From: an uncultured Emergencia sp.
GTDB lineage: Bacteria > Bacillota > Clostridia > Peptostreptococcales > Anaerovoracaceae
Assembly (NCBI GenBank): GCA_902476665.1
Contig: CABSEO010000065.1
Coordinates: 1-8,384, forward strand
DNA length: 8,384 nucleotides
Reading direction: 5' to 3'
Shown: piece by piece, positions 1-6,351 of the stretch
Numbering within the stretch: position 1 is the stretch's first letter
How the letters are laid out: each line of letters opens with the position of its first letter
Made by a program: the position numbers and the translations under genes
Notes under the pieces: model-generated
Told to the model about the DNA's origin: nothing
The model's database searches: none
Seen by the model: only the letters and a program-made list of their open reading frames with translations

Positions 1-399
1 CCAGTCACAGGAATCACCCAGTTTACGGCATTGTCTGGTAATTCTTCCGCCATATTCTTCTTTCCATGCCCAGGCTCTCTTTAAAAATTCTTCTCTGCCC
101 AGATCTTCTTTCTCTTTACCTTCTTCATTTCTGATTTTTTCAACCACCTTCACCTCGGTGGCAATGCTGGCATGGTCAGATCCTGGCAGCCAGAGCGCAC
201 TGTAGCCCTGCATTCTCTTCCATCGTGTCGCATGGCCCATATGCAGCTGACCTGTAATATTAGGAGGCGGCATCACAATTGTGAAAGGTTTCTTCTCCTT
301 ATCCACCTCAGCTTTGAAAGCTCCTTTTTCTTCCCACATGGTATAGATTCTGTCTTCAAAATCTTTTGGATTGTATGTCTTTGATAAATTCTTTTCCAT
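1..399 (-). CDS. valS: Valyl-tRNA synthetase, N-terminal 133 codons (partial, runs off left edge; internal 9-codon gap)
   Basis: Class I aminoacyl-tRNA synthetase that charges tRNA-Val with valine in the cytoplasm. Read on the minus strand, the first 133 codons are open and end at the window edge. Visible family blocks are the N-terminal [18 protein letters not shown], the [13 protein letters not shown] block (residues 44-56) with the HIGH-type motif HMGH at 53-56, RWKRMQGY (59-66), [16 protein letters not shown] (71-86) and RKLGDSCDW (125-133). The ATG at 397-399 follows AAGGAA at a normal distance. Oddity: in ValRS, IleRS and LeuRS about ten helical residues separate HxGHA from R[WYF]KRMQG, but here only one (Thr58) does. 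Some nine codons are therefore missing in frame near 226-231. It could be a damaged gene, an assembly error or an unusual paralogue. The family call itself is very secure. The gene lies about 150 bases after the DUF6506-like gene and is probably read from the same T-box promoter. Confidence 0.93.
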   Translation of the reverse strand, partial: MEKNLSKTYNPKDFEDRIYTMWEEKGAFKAEVDKEKKPFTIVMPPPNITGQLHMGHATRWKRMQGYSALWLPGSDHASIATEVKVVEKIRNEEGKEKEDLGREEFLKRAWAWKEEYGGRITRQCRKLGDSCDW

Positions 400-444
400 C
401 TGGTTTCCTTTCTTATGTTTTTATCTGTCTTTGATTATTCTCTG

Positions 445-479
445 CAGACAGCCGCCTGCTTTAATGCAGCGGTTGTCTG
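445..479. other. Strong stem-loop between the DUF6506-like gene and valS
   Basis: An inverted repeat with arms 445-459 (CAGACAGCCGCCTGC) and 466-479 (GCAGCGGTTGTCTG) forms about 14 pairs with one bulged C, one G-T pair and a 6-base loop. It lies in the 150-base gap upstream of valS. No run of T follows it on either strand, so it does not look like an intrinsic terminator. It may be an mRNA processing or stability element in the valS leader, but this is inference. Confidence 0.5.
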
Positions 480-550
480 TTCATATAAAACGATACTGTT
501 TTTTCTGGTTACATGAAGATATATGAGATAATGCACTGATACTTTCAGTC

Positions 551-835
551 TCATTCACCAAAAACTGCTTTATACAGTTCATCCTGTTCCGGCAAGTGCG
601 TCACATAACCGATGGGGATAGTATTACCGGTTGCTTCAATAATTCTTCGTGCCCCTTCTTCGCCGAATGCACCGCAGAGCTCGATACAGCCCACACCATC
701 CTGCAGAAATTCTTTTGCGACGGTACATGCGGTCTCAATATCGGGTACACCTGCCACCTGCGTCTGACCATTTTTAATCTCAGCTCTGTCCTCCGCTGCA
801 TCATACTGCCCCATAAAAATAAATGCAAACTTCAT
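551..835 (-). CDS. DUF6506-like small protein, function unknown
   Basis: A 94-residue soluble protein with no signal peptide or membrane segment. It begins MKFAFIFMG, has a central GVGCIELCGAFGEEGARRIIEATGN stretch (about 47-71) and ends with an IGYVTHLPEQDEL segment (75-87). From memory it matches the DUF6506 family, whose role is not known. The alternation of a beta strand, a Gly-rich turn and a helix suggests a small alpha/beta fold. The ATG at 833-835 is preferred because AAGGAGG sits 6 bases upstream. An in-frame GTG at 860-862 would add nine residues, but it lies just after the T-box terminator and its added codons contain the ribosome binding site. The gene is the first one behind a valine T-box and precedes valS, so its expression should rise when uncharged tRNA-Val accumulates. 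Cys50 and Cys54 are visible, but no catalytic motif can be named. Confidence 0.8.
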   Translation of the reverse strand: MKFAFIFMGQYDAAEDRAEIKNGQTQVAGVPDIETACTVAKEFLQDGVGCIELCGAFGEEGARRIIEATGNTIPIGYVTHLPEQDELYKAVFGE

Positions 836-867
836 GGTTTCCTCCTTATTTTGTTTATCCACGAAAT

Positions 868-900
868 AAAAAATCCTCTGTGTGTATCTTCACACAAAGG
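868..900 (-). terminator. T-box attenuator hairpin
   Basis: On the minus strand, arms CCTTTGTGTG (891-900) and CACACAGAGG (875-884) form ten pairs with one G-T, around the loop AAGATA. ATTTTTT follows directly. This is the terminator state of the T-box: it forms when charged tRNA-Val fails to hold the CCTTTGT segment in the antiterminator. Confidence 0.92.
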
Positions 901-1088
901 ACGAAAATATTTCCGCGGTACCACCTTTGTTCCGCAGGCAAATCTGCCCTGCAGCGCTCATTTGGGTTATCAGACTCCAAAGCAACCTTCAGCGAACACA
1001 TTCTCTAAGGTCTCTCAGCCGCGAACCTTATTCTCTGTAGAGCGTTATACGCTTACTCCTCTTCATCAACGCCTGTATTTTTCTGTAC
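868..1088 (-). promoter_or_regulatory. Valine-type T-box riboswitch leader (GUU specifier)
   Basis: The leader binds uncharged tRNA and controls transcription antitermination. Stem I is closed by CAGGC (1071-1075) and GTCTG (971-975). Above it lie a kink-turn-like GATGA/GGA internal loop, the AGAG/CTTT helix and a specifier loop with GAGTA on one side and GAAG-GTT-G on the other, so the specifier is GTT (984-986), valine. AGCG/CGCT closes the loop from above. The distal part contains AGAGA and GGCTGAGAG. A short stem III follows (934-952). The T-box motif AAGGTGGTACCGCGG (912-926) carries a TGGT bulge (920-923), complementary to the ACCA end of a tRNA with discriminator A, as in tRNA-Val. The antiterminator pairs ACAAAGG (924-930) with CCTTTGT (894-900). 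The latter is also the 5' arm of the terminator, so the two structures exclude each other. Stem II and the IIA/B pseudoknot appear to be absent. Confidence 0.93.
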
Positions 1089-1094
1089 TATGAT

Positions 1095-1122
1095 ATTTTA
1101 CCAAAAAACAATAAATTTGCAA
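1095..1122 (-). promoter_or_regulatory. Promoter of the T-box, DUF6506-like, valS unit
   Basis: Minus-strand -35 TTGCAA (1117-1122), a 16-base spacer and -10 TAAAAT (1095-1100) resemble a sigma-A promoter. The predicted start is near 1088, about 13 bases before the closing helix of stem I, which fits a T-box transcript. Confidence 0.7.
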
Positions 1123-1181
1123 TAGAAAAGTGCAATCTTTTCCATTCGTACAGTCTGTCCTTTTATCTTGCGCACATCTCC

Positions 1182-2015
1182 TCACTGTCTGTCAAGAAGC
1201 TGTCTCAGTTCAGCCGCTGTTTTTCCAAGCACCGGATGGCGTATCCATGGCGCAATCTGGGCAAGGGGTATCAGCACAAAATCACGAAGATGCAGCTCTT
1301 TATGCGGTATAGTCAGTTCCCTGCTGTCATAAATCAGATCATCATACAGCAGAATGTCCAGATCCAGCGTTCTCGGTCCCCACCGTACTTCTCTCTTTCT
1401 GTCTGCCTCTGCCTCTATCCGGTGCAAAGCCATAAGCAATTCCTCAGGCTCCATCAGCGTACGAAGACACAGAACACCGTTAAGAAAATCATCCTGCTCG
1501 ATTCCACCATAAGGTTTTGTAATGATATAATCTGAAACCTGTTCTACCTGACAGCCGTCAAGCTCTGAAAGTCTGGCCACTGCCATATCCAGATATCCCT
1601 TCTTGTCTCCCATATTGGAACCCAGCGCAATATAAGCCCGATGACGGAATCTTTCAATCTTTACTGAAACATAATCCAGCGGCAGCCTGATAGGCGCCCA
1701 CGGTTTTTTTAGTTCCAGTCCGACGCCTTCTACGAGAGGATAGTTTTTCAGAACAGCTTCTGCAAGATGTTCTGCCGCAGCTTCAATGAGTTTATAAGTA
1801 TTCTTTTTCAGAAATTCCGTCATAAACTGGCTGACTTCCCCATAATGGGTTGAAAAGGTCAAATCATCAGAAAGTCCTGCCTTTCTCGTTCTAGTATACA
1901 ATATCGCCGACACAACAAACTTCTGTCCCAGAACATTTTCCTCAGGAAAAACTCCATGATTGGCAAAGATCTGAAGATTTTCAATATATATTTTATCGTA
2001 AACTTCTTTATGCAT
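1182..2015 (-). CDS. folBK: Bifunctional dihydroneopterin aldolase / 6-hydroxymethyl-dihydropterin pyrophosphokinase
   Basis: A fusion of two consecutive folate enzymes, 277 residues long. The N-terminal part (about 5-122) is FolB, which cleaves 7,8-dihydroneopterin to 6-hydroxymethyl-dihydropterin and glycolaldehyde. Visible are FANHGVFPEE (17-26), STHYGEV (55-61) and the Lys-rich ELKKPWAPI (101-109), with the expected catalytic Glu, Tyr and Lys. The C-terminal part (about 127-277) is FolK, which adds pyrophosphate from ATP. It shows ALGSNMGD (130-137), the KPYGG..QDDFLNGV block (167-181), RWGPRTLDLDILLYDD (211-226) with the two metal-binding Asp residues, and IPHKELHLRDFVLIPL (236-251). The start lies two bases after the folP stop, and AAGGA inside the end of folP serves as ribosome binding site. 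It is the last gene of the folate operon. No clear terminator follows it before the T-box promoter. Confidence 0.95.
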   Translation of the reverse strand: MHKEVYDKIYIENLQIFANHGVFPEENVLGQKFVVSAILYTRTRKAGLSDDLTFSTHYGEVSQFMTEFLKKNTYKLIEAAAEHLAEAVLKNYPLVEGVGLELKKPWAPIRLPLDYVSVKIERFRHRAYIALGSNMGDKKGYLDMAVARLSELDGCQVEQVSDYIITKPYGGIEQDDFLNGVLCLRTLMEPEELLMALHRIEAEADRKREVRWGPRTLDLDILLYDDLIYDSRELTIPHKELHLRDFVLIPLAQIAPWIRHPVLGKTAAELRQLLDRQ

Positions 2016-2017
2016 TT

Positions 2018-2830
2018 CTATTTTCCTTCTTTTATAATAGCTTCTGTCATTTTTACAGCCCTGTAATTCTCTTTTACATCGTGAACCCTCACAAAACTGG
2101 CACCTTTCGCCACACCGAGAACAGTAGTTGCCAAAGTGCCCTCTACTCTCTGATCTGTCGAAAGATCTAAGGCTGTACCGATCACAGACTTTCTTGAAGT
2201 TGCCAGAAGCACAGGATATCCCAGTTTCACCAGTTCTTCCAGATGATTTATCACAGTCAGATTATGTCCATAGGTCTTACCGAACCCTACACCGGGGTCC
2301 AGCAAAATCTGTTCATCTGAAATTCCCGCCTCTCTGGCAATCTGCAGAGTCTGCCTCATATCAGAAAGAAAGTCGGTCATAAAATCTCCGTACTCAGCTT
2401 TTTCTCTGTTATGCATCAGACAGCAGGGAACCTGATAACGGGCAATAAGCTCAGCTACTGCTGCATCATATTTCAGCCCCCAGATATCGTTGACCATATC
2501 AGCACCGGCTTTCAGTGCAGCTTCGATTACCTGCGGTTTGTAACTGTCGATGGAGACAGGGATATCAAAATTCTTCTTCACCATCTCAATGTAAGGCACA
2601 ACTCTTTGAATTTCCTCCTCGATACTGATCTGTACATGTCCGGGTCTGGTAGATTCTCCACCGATATCAATCAGCGCTGCTCCCTCTTCAATCATTTCTT
2701 CCACATGACGGCCGGCACGATTCAGATCATTCCATCTGCCTCCGTCAGAGAAAGAATCAGGTGTCACATTGAGAATGCCCATAATATAGCAATGATTCTT
2801 CAGATCAAATTCTTTATTTCCTATTTTCAT
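2018..2830 (-). CDS. folP: Dihydropteroate synthase
   Basis: Condenses 6-hydroxymethyl-dihydropterin pyrophosphate with p-aminobenzoate to give dihydropteroate; it is the sulfonamide target. The 270 residues are normal length for the TIM-barrel family. All signature blocks are present: GILNVTPDSFSDGG (18-31), IDIGGESTRPG (54-64), SIDSY (93-97), NDIWG (114-118), LDPGVGFGK (177-185), the TSRKS lysine loop (211-215) and RVHDV (248-252). Phe27 and Pro63, at positions often altered in sulfonamide-resistant enzymes, look wild type, and no insertion is seen in the STRPG loop. The ATG overlaps the stop of the upstream HD gene by four bases (ATGA), indicating translational coupling. The product feeds a dihydrofolate synthase that is not in this window. 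Confidence 0.96.
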   Translation of the reverse strand: MKIGNKEFDLKNHCYIMGILNVTPDSFSDGGRWNDLNRAGRHVEEMIEEGAALIDIGGESTRPGHVQISIEEEIQRVVPYIEMVKKNFDIPVSIDSYKPQVIEAALKAGADMVNDIWGLKYDAAVAELIARYQVPCCLMHNREKAEYGDFMTDFLSDMRQTLQIAREAGISDEQILLDPGVGFGKTYGHNLTVINHLEELVKLGYPVLLATSRKSVIGTALDLSTDQRVEGTLATTVLGVAKGASFVRVHDVKENYRAVKMTEAIIKEGK

Positions 2831-3309
2831 CTCTCTATCTCCCAGTTCTTTTTTTCCCTGCTCCAGTTACAGTCCTTTTCGGCTTCACAGCTAAAGCAGT
2901 TCCTCGACAATTTATCCGCTCTGAAAATCAGTCCCCTCAGAGTTCCTTCATTTCTGATCCGGCCTTCTCTGTGATTTCTCACTGCATCCAGAATCTCATC
3001 CTTTTCATTGCCACCGAAACCGCAATCATCCAAAATTCGTGATGCCATAGCATACCCGGCTTCCTCATGAGGAATACCATCTGTATATTGAATTCCTCTC
3101 CCTATATCATGCAAAAGAGCCGCTCCATAAATCAGCTCCTTTGAAATATTCCAGTTCTGTTCCAGATTTTCGATATATGCCAGTCTTGCAACCTGAAGCA
3201 GATGCTCCGGACCATGTCCGCAGAAAGGTCGCTGCCGTTCAAATTCTGTAATCTGCATTATTGCGCCCTTCCACATAGGATGGTGCAGAATTCTGTTCAC
3301 CCTGTTCAT
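2827..3309 (-). CDS. HD-domain metal-dependent phosphohydrolase of the folate operon
   Basis: A 160-residue HD-superfamily protein. Metal-ligand candidates are His36 (CGHGPEHLLQVARLA), His67-Asp68 (ALLHDIGRG), His81 (IPHEEAG), His113 (RNHREG) and Asp132 (RADKLSR), in the order typical of the family. A Cys-rich tail follows, with Cys138, Cys141 and Cys147 (CFSCEAEKDC), perhaps a metal site. The ATG at 3307-3309 is chosen because it lies one base after the folE stop, with GGGGAG just upstream; a longer reading frame from 3369 would overlap folE. Its substrate cannot be read from the sequence. Its position between folE and folP, without a Nudix FolQ in the operon, makes dephosphorylation of dihydroneopterin phosphates a reasonable guess. 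Nucleotide hydrolysis is an alternative. Confidence 0.88.
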   Translation of the reverse strand: MNRVNRILHHPMWKGAIMQITEFERQRPFCGHGPEHLLQVARLAYIENLEQNWNISKELIYGAALLHDIGRGIQYTDGIPHEEAGYAMASRILDDCGFGGNEKDEILDAVRNHREGRIRNEGTLRGLIFRADKLSRNCFSCEAEKDCNWSREKKNWEIER

Positions 3310-3310
3310 A

Positions 3311-3865
3311 CTATCTCCCCAGCAGCTGAAAAAAGCGATTCTGCAGCTTTTCATCTTCTTCAAAAGCACCTCTGGTCACCACAGTCACCGTCTTGGACCC
3401 CGGCTTTTTCACACCACGCATAGTCATGCACATGTGCTCAGCTTCAAGAAATACCATGACCCCTTTTGGATGAAGCTCCTTCATAAAAGCATCCGCTATC
3501 TGGGCCGCCAGCCGTTCCTGAAGCTGCAGCCGCTTTGCAAATACCTCTACTGTTCTGGCAATCTTGGAAAGTCCCACAACTTCTCCGTCCGGAATATATG
3601 CAATCGCTGCATGCCCGTAAAAAGGCAGCATATGATGTTCACACAGAGAATAAAAATGAATATCCTTTTCCAAGATCATATCGCTGTCCTCTACATGAAA
3701 ACGCTTGGACAGATGCTCAGCTGCACTGTCCGCATAACCTGCCGCAAGTTCCTCATACATCCTGGCAATCCGTTCAGGAGTCTCCAAAAGACCTTCCCTT
3801 TCTATATCTTCGCCGATTCCCTCAAGAATCAGACGCACACCTTCTTGAATCTTTTCTCTATCCAT
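3311..3865 (-). CDS. folE: GTP cyclohydrolase I
   Basis: Converts GTP to 7,8-dihydroneopterin triphosphate and formate, the first step of folate synthesis. The 184-residue length is standard for the type IA enzyme, a zinc-dependent homodecamer. Seen are the [15 protein letters not shown] helix (26-40), [13 protein letters not shown] (72-84) with Cys75 and His78 as zinc ligands, [22 protein letters not shown] (98-119) and [14 protein letters not shown] (144-157) with the third ligand Cys146. The ATG at 3863-3865 follows AAAGG at about ten bases, a rather long spacing. This is the first gene of the operon folE, HD, folP, folBK, read from a promoter at 3910-3938 that faces away from ilvE. Confidence 0.96.
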   Translation of the reverse strand: MDREKIQEGVRLILEGIGEDIEREGLLETPERIARMYEELAAGYADSAAEHLSKRFHVEDSDMILEKDIHFYSLCEHHMLPFYGHAAIAYIPDGEVVGLSKIARTVEVFAKRLQLQERLAAQIADAFMKELHPKGVMVFLEAEHMCMTMRGVKKPGSKTVTVVTRGAFEEDEKLQNRFFQLLGR

Positions 3866-3909
3866 TATAAATGTACCTTTCTGAGTAATTTCAGTATTCC
3901 ATAAACTTC

Positions 3910-3938
3910 ATTGTATGATATTTGGAAGACAAGTGCAA
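3910..3938 (-). promoter_or_regulatory. Promoter of the folate operon
   Basis: Minus-strand -35 TTGCAC (3933-3938), a 17-base spacer and -10 TACAAT (3910-3915). The predicted start is near 3903, giving a leader of about 40 bases before folE. No riboswitch (for example a THF type) fits in this short leader. Confidence 0.75.
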
Positions 3939-3987
3939 GTACATACAAAAATTTGTTACCAGTACCAATATTTTTTGTTTTAACTTG

Positions 3988-4016
3988 TTGACACAATACA
4001 ATTTATGCGGTAAGAT
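3988..4016 (+). promoter_or_regulatory. Promoter of the ilvE-DUF815 unit
   Basis: A perfect -35 TTGACA (3988-3993), a 17-base spacer and -10 TAAGAT (4011-4016). The start should be near 4023, leaving a leader of about 40 bases that is too short for a T-box. The ribosome binding site GAGGG lies at 4051-4055, eight bases before the ATG. Confidence 0.85.
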
Positions 4017-4063
4017 AGTAACAGATTTTTGAAGAAAACTTACGAGAAAAGAGGGACACTGAA

Positions 4064-5134
4064 ATGAAATATGAATTTCCTGTAACAAAGAATCCAAACC
4101 CAGGCAAAAAACCTGATCCAAAAGGTCTTCGTTTTGGAACTGTCTTTACGGATCATATGTTTGTGATGGACTACAGCACAGAAAAAGGCTGGCACAACGG
4201 ACGCATCGTTCCATATGGTCCTATTGAACTTGATCCGGCTGCCGTAGTTTTACATTATGGTCAGGAAATGTTTGAGGGACTGAAGGCTTACAAGACTGCT
4301 TCCGGTAGAGTACAGCTTTTCAGACCTTATATGAATGCACAGAGAACCAACAGAACCAATGACAGACTCTGCATCCCGCAGATCGACGAGGAGCTTTTCG
4401 TTGAAGCCATCAAAGCTCTTGTCAAGGTAGATCAGGACTGGATTCCTGAGGGTGAAGGCACCGCCCTTTATATCAGACCGTTCATCTTCGCAGATGAGCC
4501 GTTCCTCGGAGTCAGAAGATCTGAAACCTACAAGTTCATGATTATTCTGAGCCCGGTAGGCCCTTACTTTGAAAGCGGTCTTGCCCCTACCAAAATGTAT
4601 GTGGAAGATGTTTATGTGCGTGCTGTCAAAGGCGGTACAGGAGAAGCCAAATGCGGAGGCAACTACGGTGCCAGTCTGAAGGCTCAGGAAATTGCCCATG
4701 AAAAAGGTTATGAACAGATTCTTTGGTTAGATGGAATTGAAAGAAAATATATTGAAGAAATCGGCGCTGCCAATGCTTTCTTTGTGATCGGAGATGAAGT
4801 GGTCACCAGTGAACTGAACGGTTCTATTCTGCCGGGCATCACCAGAAATTCCATTATCGCTCTCTGCAAGGAAAAAGGCATCAAAGTTTCTGAAAGAAAA
4901 ATTTCCATTGATGAACTGGAGCAGGCTTACAAAGACGGCCAGTTGAAAGAAATGTTCGCTTCCGGCACAGCAGCTATTGTTTCTCCTGTAGGCGAACTGC
5001 TCTACAAGGGTGAAAAAATGATCATCAACAACAATGAAATCGGACCGATTGCCCAGGAAATGTATGATACCATCTACGGAATCCAGACCGGCAAACTGGA
5101 AGATTTCATGAACTGGACAGTGGCTGTTGAATAA
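4064..5134 (+). CDS. ilvE: Branched-chain amino acid aminotransferase
   Basis: A PLP-dependent fold-type IV transaminase that interconverts valine, leucine and isoleucine with their 2-oxo acids using glutamate and 2-oxoglutarate. The 356 residues match the longer BCAT2-like form rather than the roughly 310-residue E. coli IlvE. Key parts are HYGQEMFEGLKAYKT (64-78), ALYIRPFIFADEPFLGV (134-150), the PLP lysine Lys196 in EAKCGGNYGASLKAQEIA (194-211), QILWLDG (218-224), EEIGAANAFFV (231-241) with Glu232, SILPGITRNSIIAL (254-267) and the phosphate-binding SGTAAIVSPVG (300-310). The start is fixed by GAGGG eight bases upstream. It overlaps the next gene by one base. No T-box or clear CodY site was seen upstream. 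Confidence 0.96.
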   Translation: MKYEFPVTKNPNPGKKPDPKGLRFGTVFTDHMFVMDYSTEKGWHNGRIVPYGPIELDPAAVVLHYGQEMFEGLKAYKTASGRVQLFRPYMNAQRTNRTNDRLCIPQIDEELFVEAIKALVKVDQDWIPEGEGTALYIRPFIFADEPFLGVRRSETYKFMIILSPVGPYFESGLAPTKMYVEDVYVRAVKGGTGEAKCGGNYGASLKAQEIAHEKGYEQILWLDGIERKYIEEIGAANAFFVIGDEVVTSELNGSILPGITRNSIIALCKEKGIKVSERKISIDELEQAYKDGQLKEMFASGTAAIVSPVGELLYKGEKMIINNNEIGPIAQEMYDTIYGIQTGKLEDFMNWTVAVE

Positions 5135-6339
5135 TGAATAATATGAAAAACAGCCTGCAGACTCTGAACAGACAGTTAAATGCCCTCTCCGTTTTTCGAA
5201 GTATACTTGAAACTGATGTAGTTTCAAGCCTTCAAAAACTTCTATATGCTATTGATAAAGGCTCTTTAGACGATCAGCTTTTCGCCTACGGAGCCTTTAC
5301 AAAGGCATTATATGAAAAAGGCTGCAGTTTAACTGCATTTGTTAAGGAATTTATAATTGAAGACGAAAACTTCTTTTTGATAAAACGACTGAATTGTTCT
5401 GCAATCAGCAGTTCTGTCTGTCAATGTGTTACAGAGGAACTCTCTGTACTGCAGAAACTTGCAGATCTGACAGCTGCTCAGCTGAAAAGCTCAATTGATT
5501 ATAACGGTTTTCTTCCTCAATGGGACAATGAGCCTGTCGATCTGCACAGTGAATACAGTCAAATGCTGGATTCCCTTTCGACAAAAGGCTATGGCATGTT
5601 TGCAAAGTATCGGGCATTTAAAGTGAAAAACGGAAAACTGCTGCCCGTAAAACATGCAGACCTGCAGTCTCTCCATACTCTTTACGGTTATACCAGAGAA
5701 AGAAATCAGGTGCTGGAAAACACCCGTGCTCTGGCAGAAGGCAAACCTGCCGGCAATGTGCTTCTTTACGGAGATGCAGGTACAGGAAAGTCCTCTACTA
5801 TCAAGGCATGTGCAGATGCATTCTATGATCAGGGCGTCCGCCTTGTAGAATTTGATAAGAATCAGTTTTCAGAAATACCTGCTATCATAGAGCAGCTTTC
5901 TGAGAATCCACTGAAATTTATCTTTTACATCGATGATCTGAGTTTCAATGCAAACGACGACGCTTTCTCTGCCTTGAAAGGAATTCTTGAAGGTAATGTA
6001 ACCAGCTACTCAAATCATATTGTGATTTATGCCACCAGCAACCGCAGACATCTGGTAAAAGAGTCTATGGAAGCCCGAATGGGAAATGATCTGCATCTGA
6101 ATGACACTCTGCAGGAGACCATGAGTCTCTCTGCAAGATTCGGCCTGACTATTACTTTCTCCAAACCTGAAAAGGAACTCTATCTGGAGATTGTAAAAAA
6201 TCTGGCAGACGAATATGGAATTTCTATGGATAATGAGGAACTGTTCCGAAAGGCTGAAGCTTTTGCAATCCGGTCAAACGGCAGAAGCCCCCGCACCGCC
6301 AAACAGTTCATTCAGCTGGTCAATATCGGCATAAAATAA
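5134..6339 (+). CDS. DUF815-type AAA ATPase
   Basis: A 401-residue cytoplasmic ATPase of the DUF815 family within the AAA superfamily; its biological role is not established. The N-terminal half (1-180) is helical and variable, with the pre-AAA segment FAKYRAFKV...LLPVKHADL at 156-177. The ATPase core has Walker A GDAGTGKS (213-220), Walker B FIFYIDDLSF (262-271) with Asp267-Asp268, sensor 1 YATSNRRH (299-306, Asn303), a likely arginine finger in SLSARFG (331-337) and a sensor 2-like RSPRTAKQF (384-392). The ATG at 5134-5136 overlaps the ilvE stop (TAATG). No ribosome binding site is visible, so translation is probably coupled to ilvE. A second ATG at 5143 is an alternative start. The pairing with a BCAA aminotransferase does not by itself reveal a function. 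Confidence 0.88.
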   Translation: MNNMKNSLQTLNRQLNALSVFRSILETDVVSSLQKLLYAIDKGSLDDQLFAYGAFTKALYEKGCSLTAFVKEFIIEDENFFLIKRLNCSAISSSVCQCVTEELSVLQKLADLTAAQLKSSIDYNGFLPQWDNEPVDLHSEYSQMLDSLSTKGYGMFAKYRAFKVKNGKLLPVKHADLQSLHTLYGYTRERNQVLENTRALAEGKPAGNVLLYGDAGTGKSSTIKACADAFYDQGVRLVEFDKNQFSEIPAIIEQLSENPLKFIFYIDDLSFNANDDAFSALKGILEGNVTSYSNHIVIYATSNRRHLVKESMEARMGNDLHLNDTLQETMSLSARFGLTITFSKPEKELYLEIVKNLADEYGISMDNEELFRKAEAFAIRSNGRSPRTAKQFIQLVNIGIK

Positions 6340-6351
6340 CAGAACTTAAAA

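Noticed and set aside
480..550. Separate promoter for valS on the minus strand (TTTATAT-like box)
   Set aside because: The matching -35 position reads TAACCA, far from consensus, so read-through from the T-box promoter is the simpler reading.
836..862. Upstream GTG start for the DUF6506-like gene, adding nine residues
   Set aside because: The added codons contain the AAGGAGG site of the ATG at 833-835, and the GTG lies just behind the T-box terminator with no ribosome binding site of its own.
983..987. Glycine specifier (GGT) for the T-box
   Set aside because: Alignment with the known specifier loop layout places GTT in the codon position, and the UGGU bulge suits discriminator A (valine) rather than the U of glycine tRNA. 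valS downstream agrees.
596..1093. Plus-strand open frame of 165 codons across the DUF6506-like gene and T-box
   Set aside because: It is antisense to a well-supported gene and to a structured RNA leader, has no ribosome binding site and resembles no known protein.
1100..1181. Terminator after folBK
   Set aside because: Only short AAAAG/CTTTT and TTGC/GCAA repeats are present, with no stable GC stem plus T-run. The T-box terminator may stop any read-through.
2411..2974. Plus-strand open frame of 187 codons over folP and the HD gene
   Set aside because: Antisense shadow of two clear enzymes, with low-complexity, Phe/Ser-rich composition and no start signals.
3310..3369. Longer N-terminus for the HD protein starting inside folE
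   Set aside because: The ATG at 3307-3309 lies one base after the folE stop with GGGGAG upstream, and MNRVNRILHHP looks like the normal N-terminus of this protein group.
4022..4040. CodY-like site (ATTTTTGAAGAAAAC) near the ilvE start
   Set aside because: About six mismatches to the 15-base CodY consensus AATTTTCWGAAAATT; too weak to call although its position would be suitable.
4727..5227. Minus-strand open frame of 166 codons over ilvE
   Set aside because: Antisense shadow of the aminotransferase with no promoter, ribosome binding site or recognisable motif.
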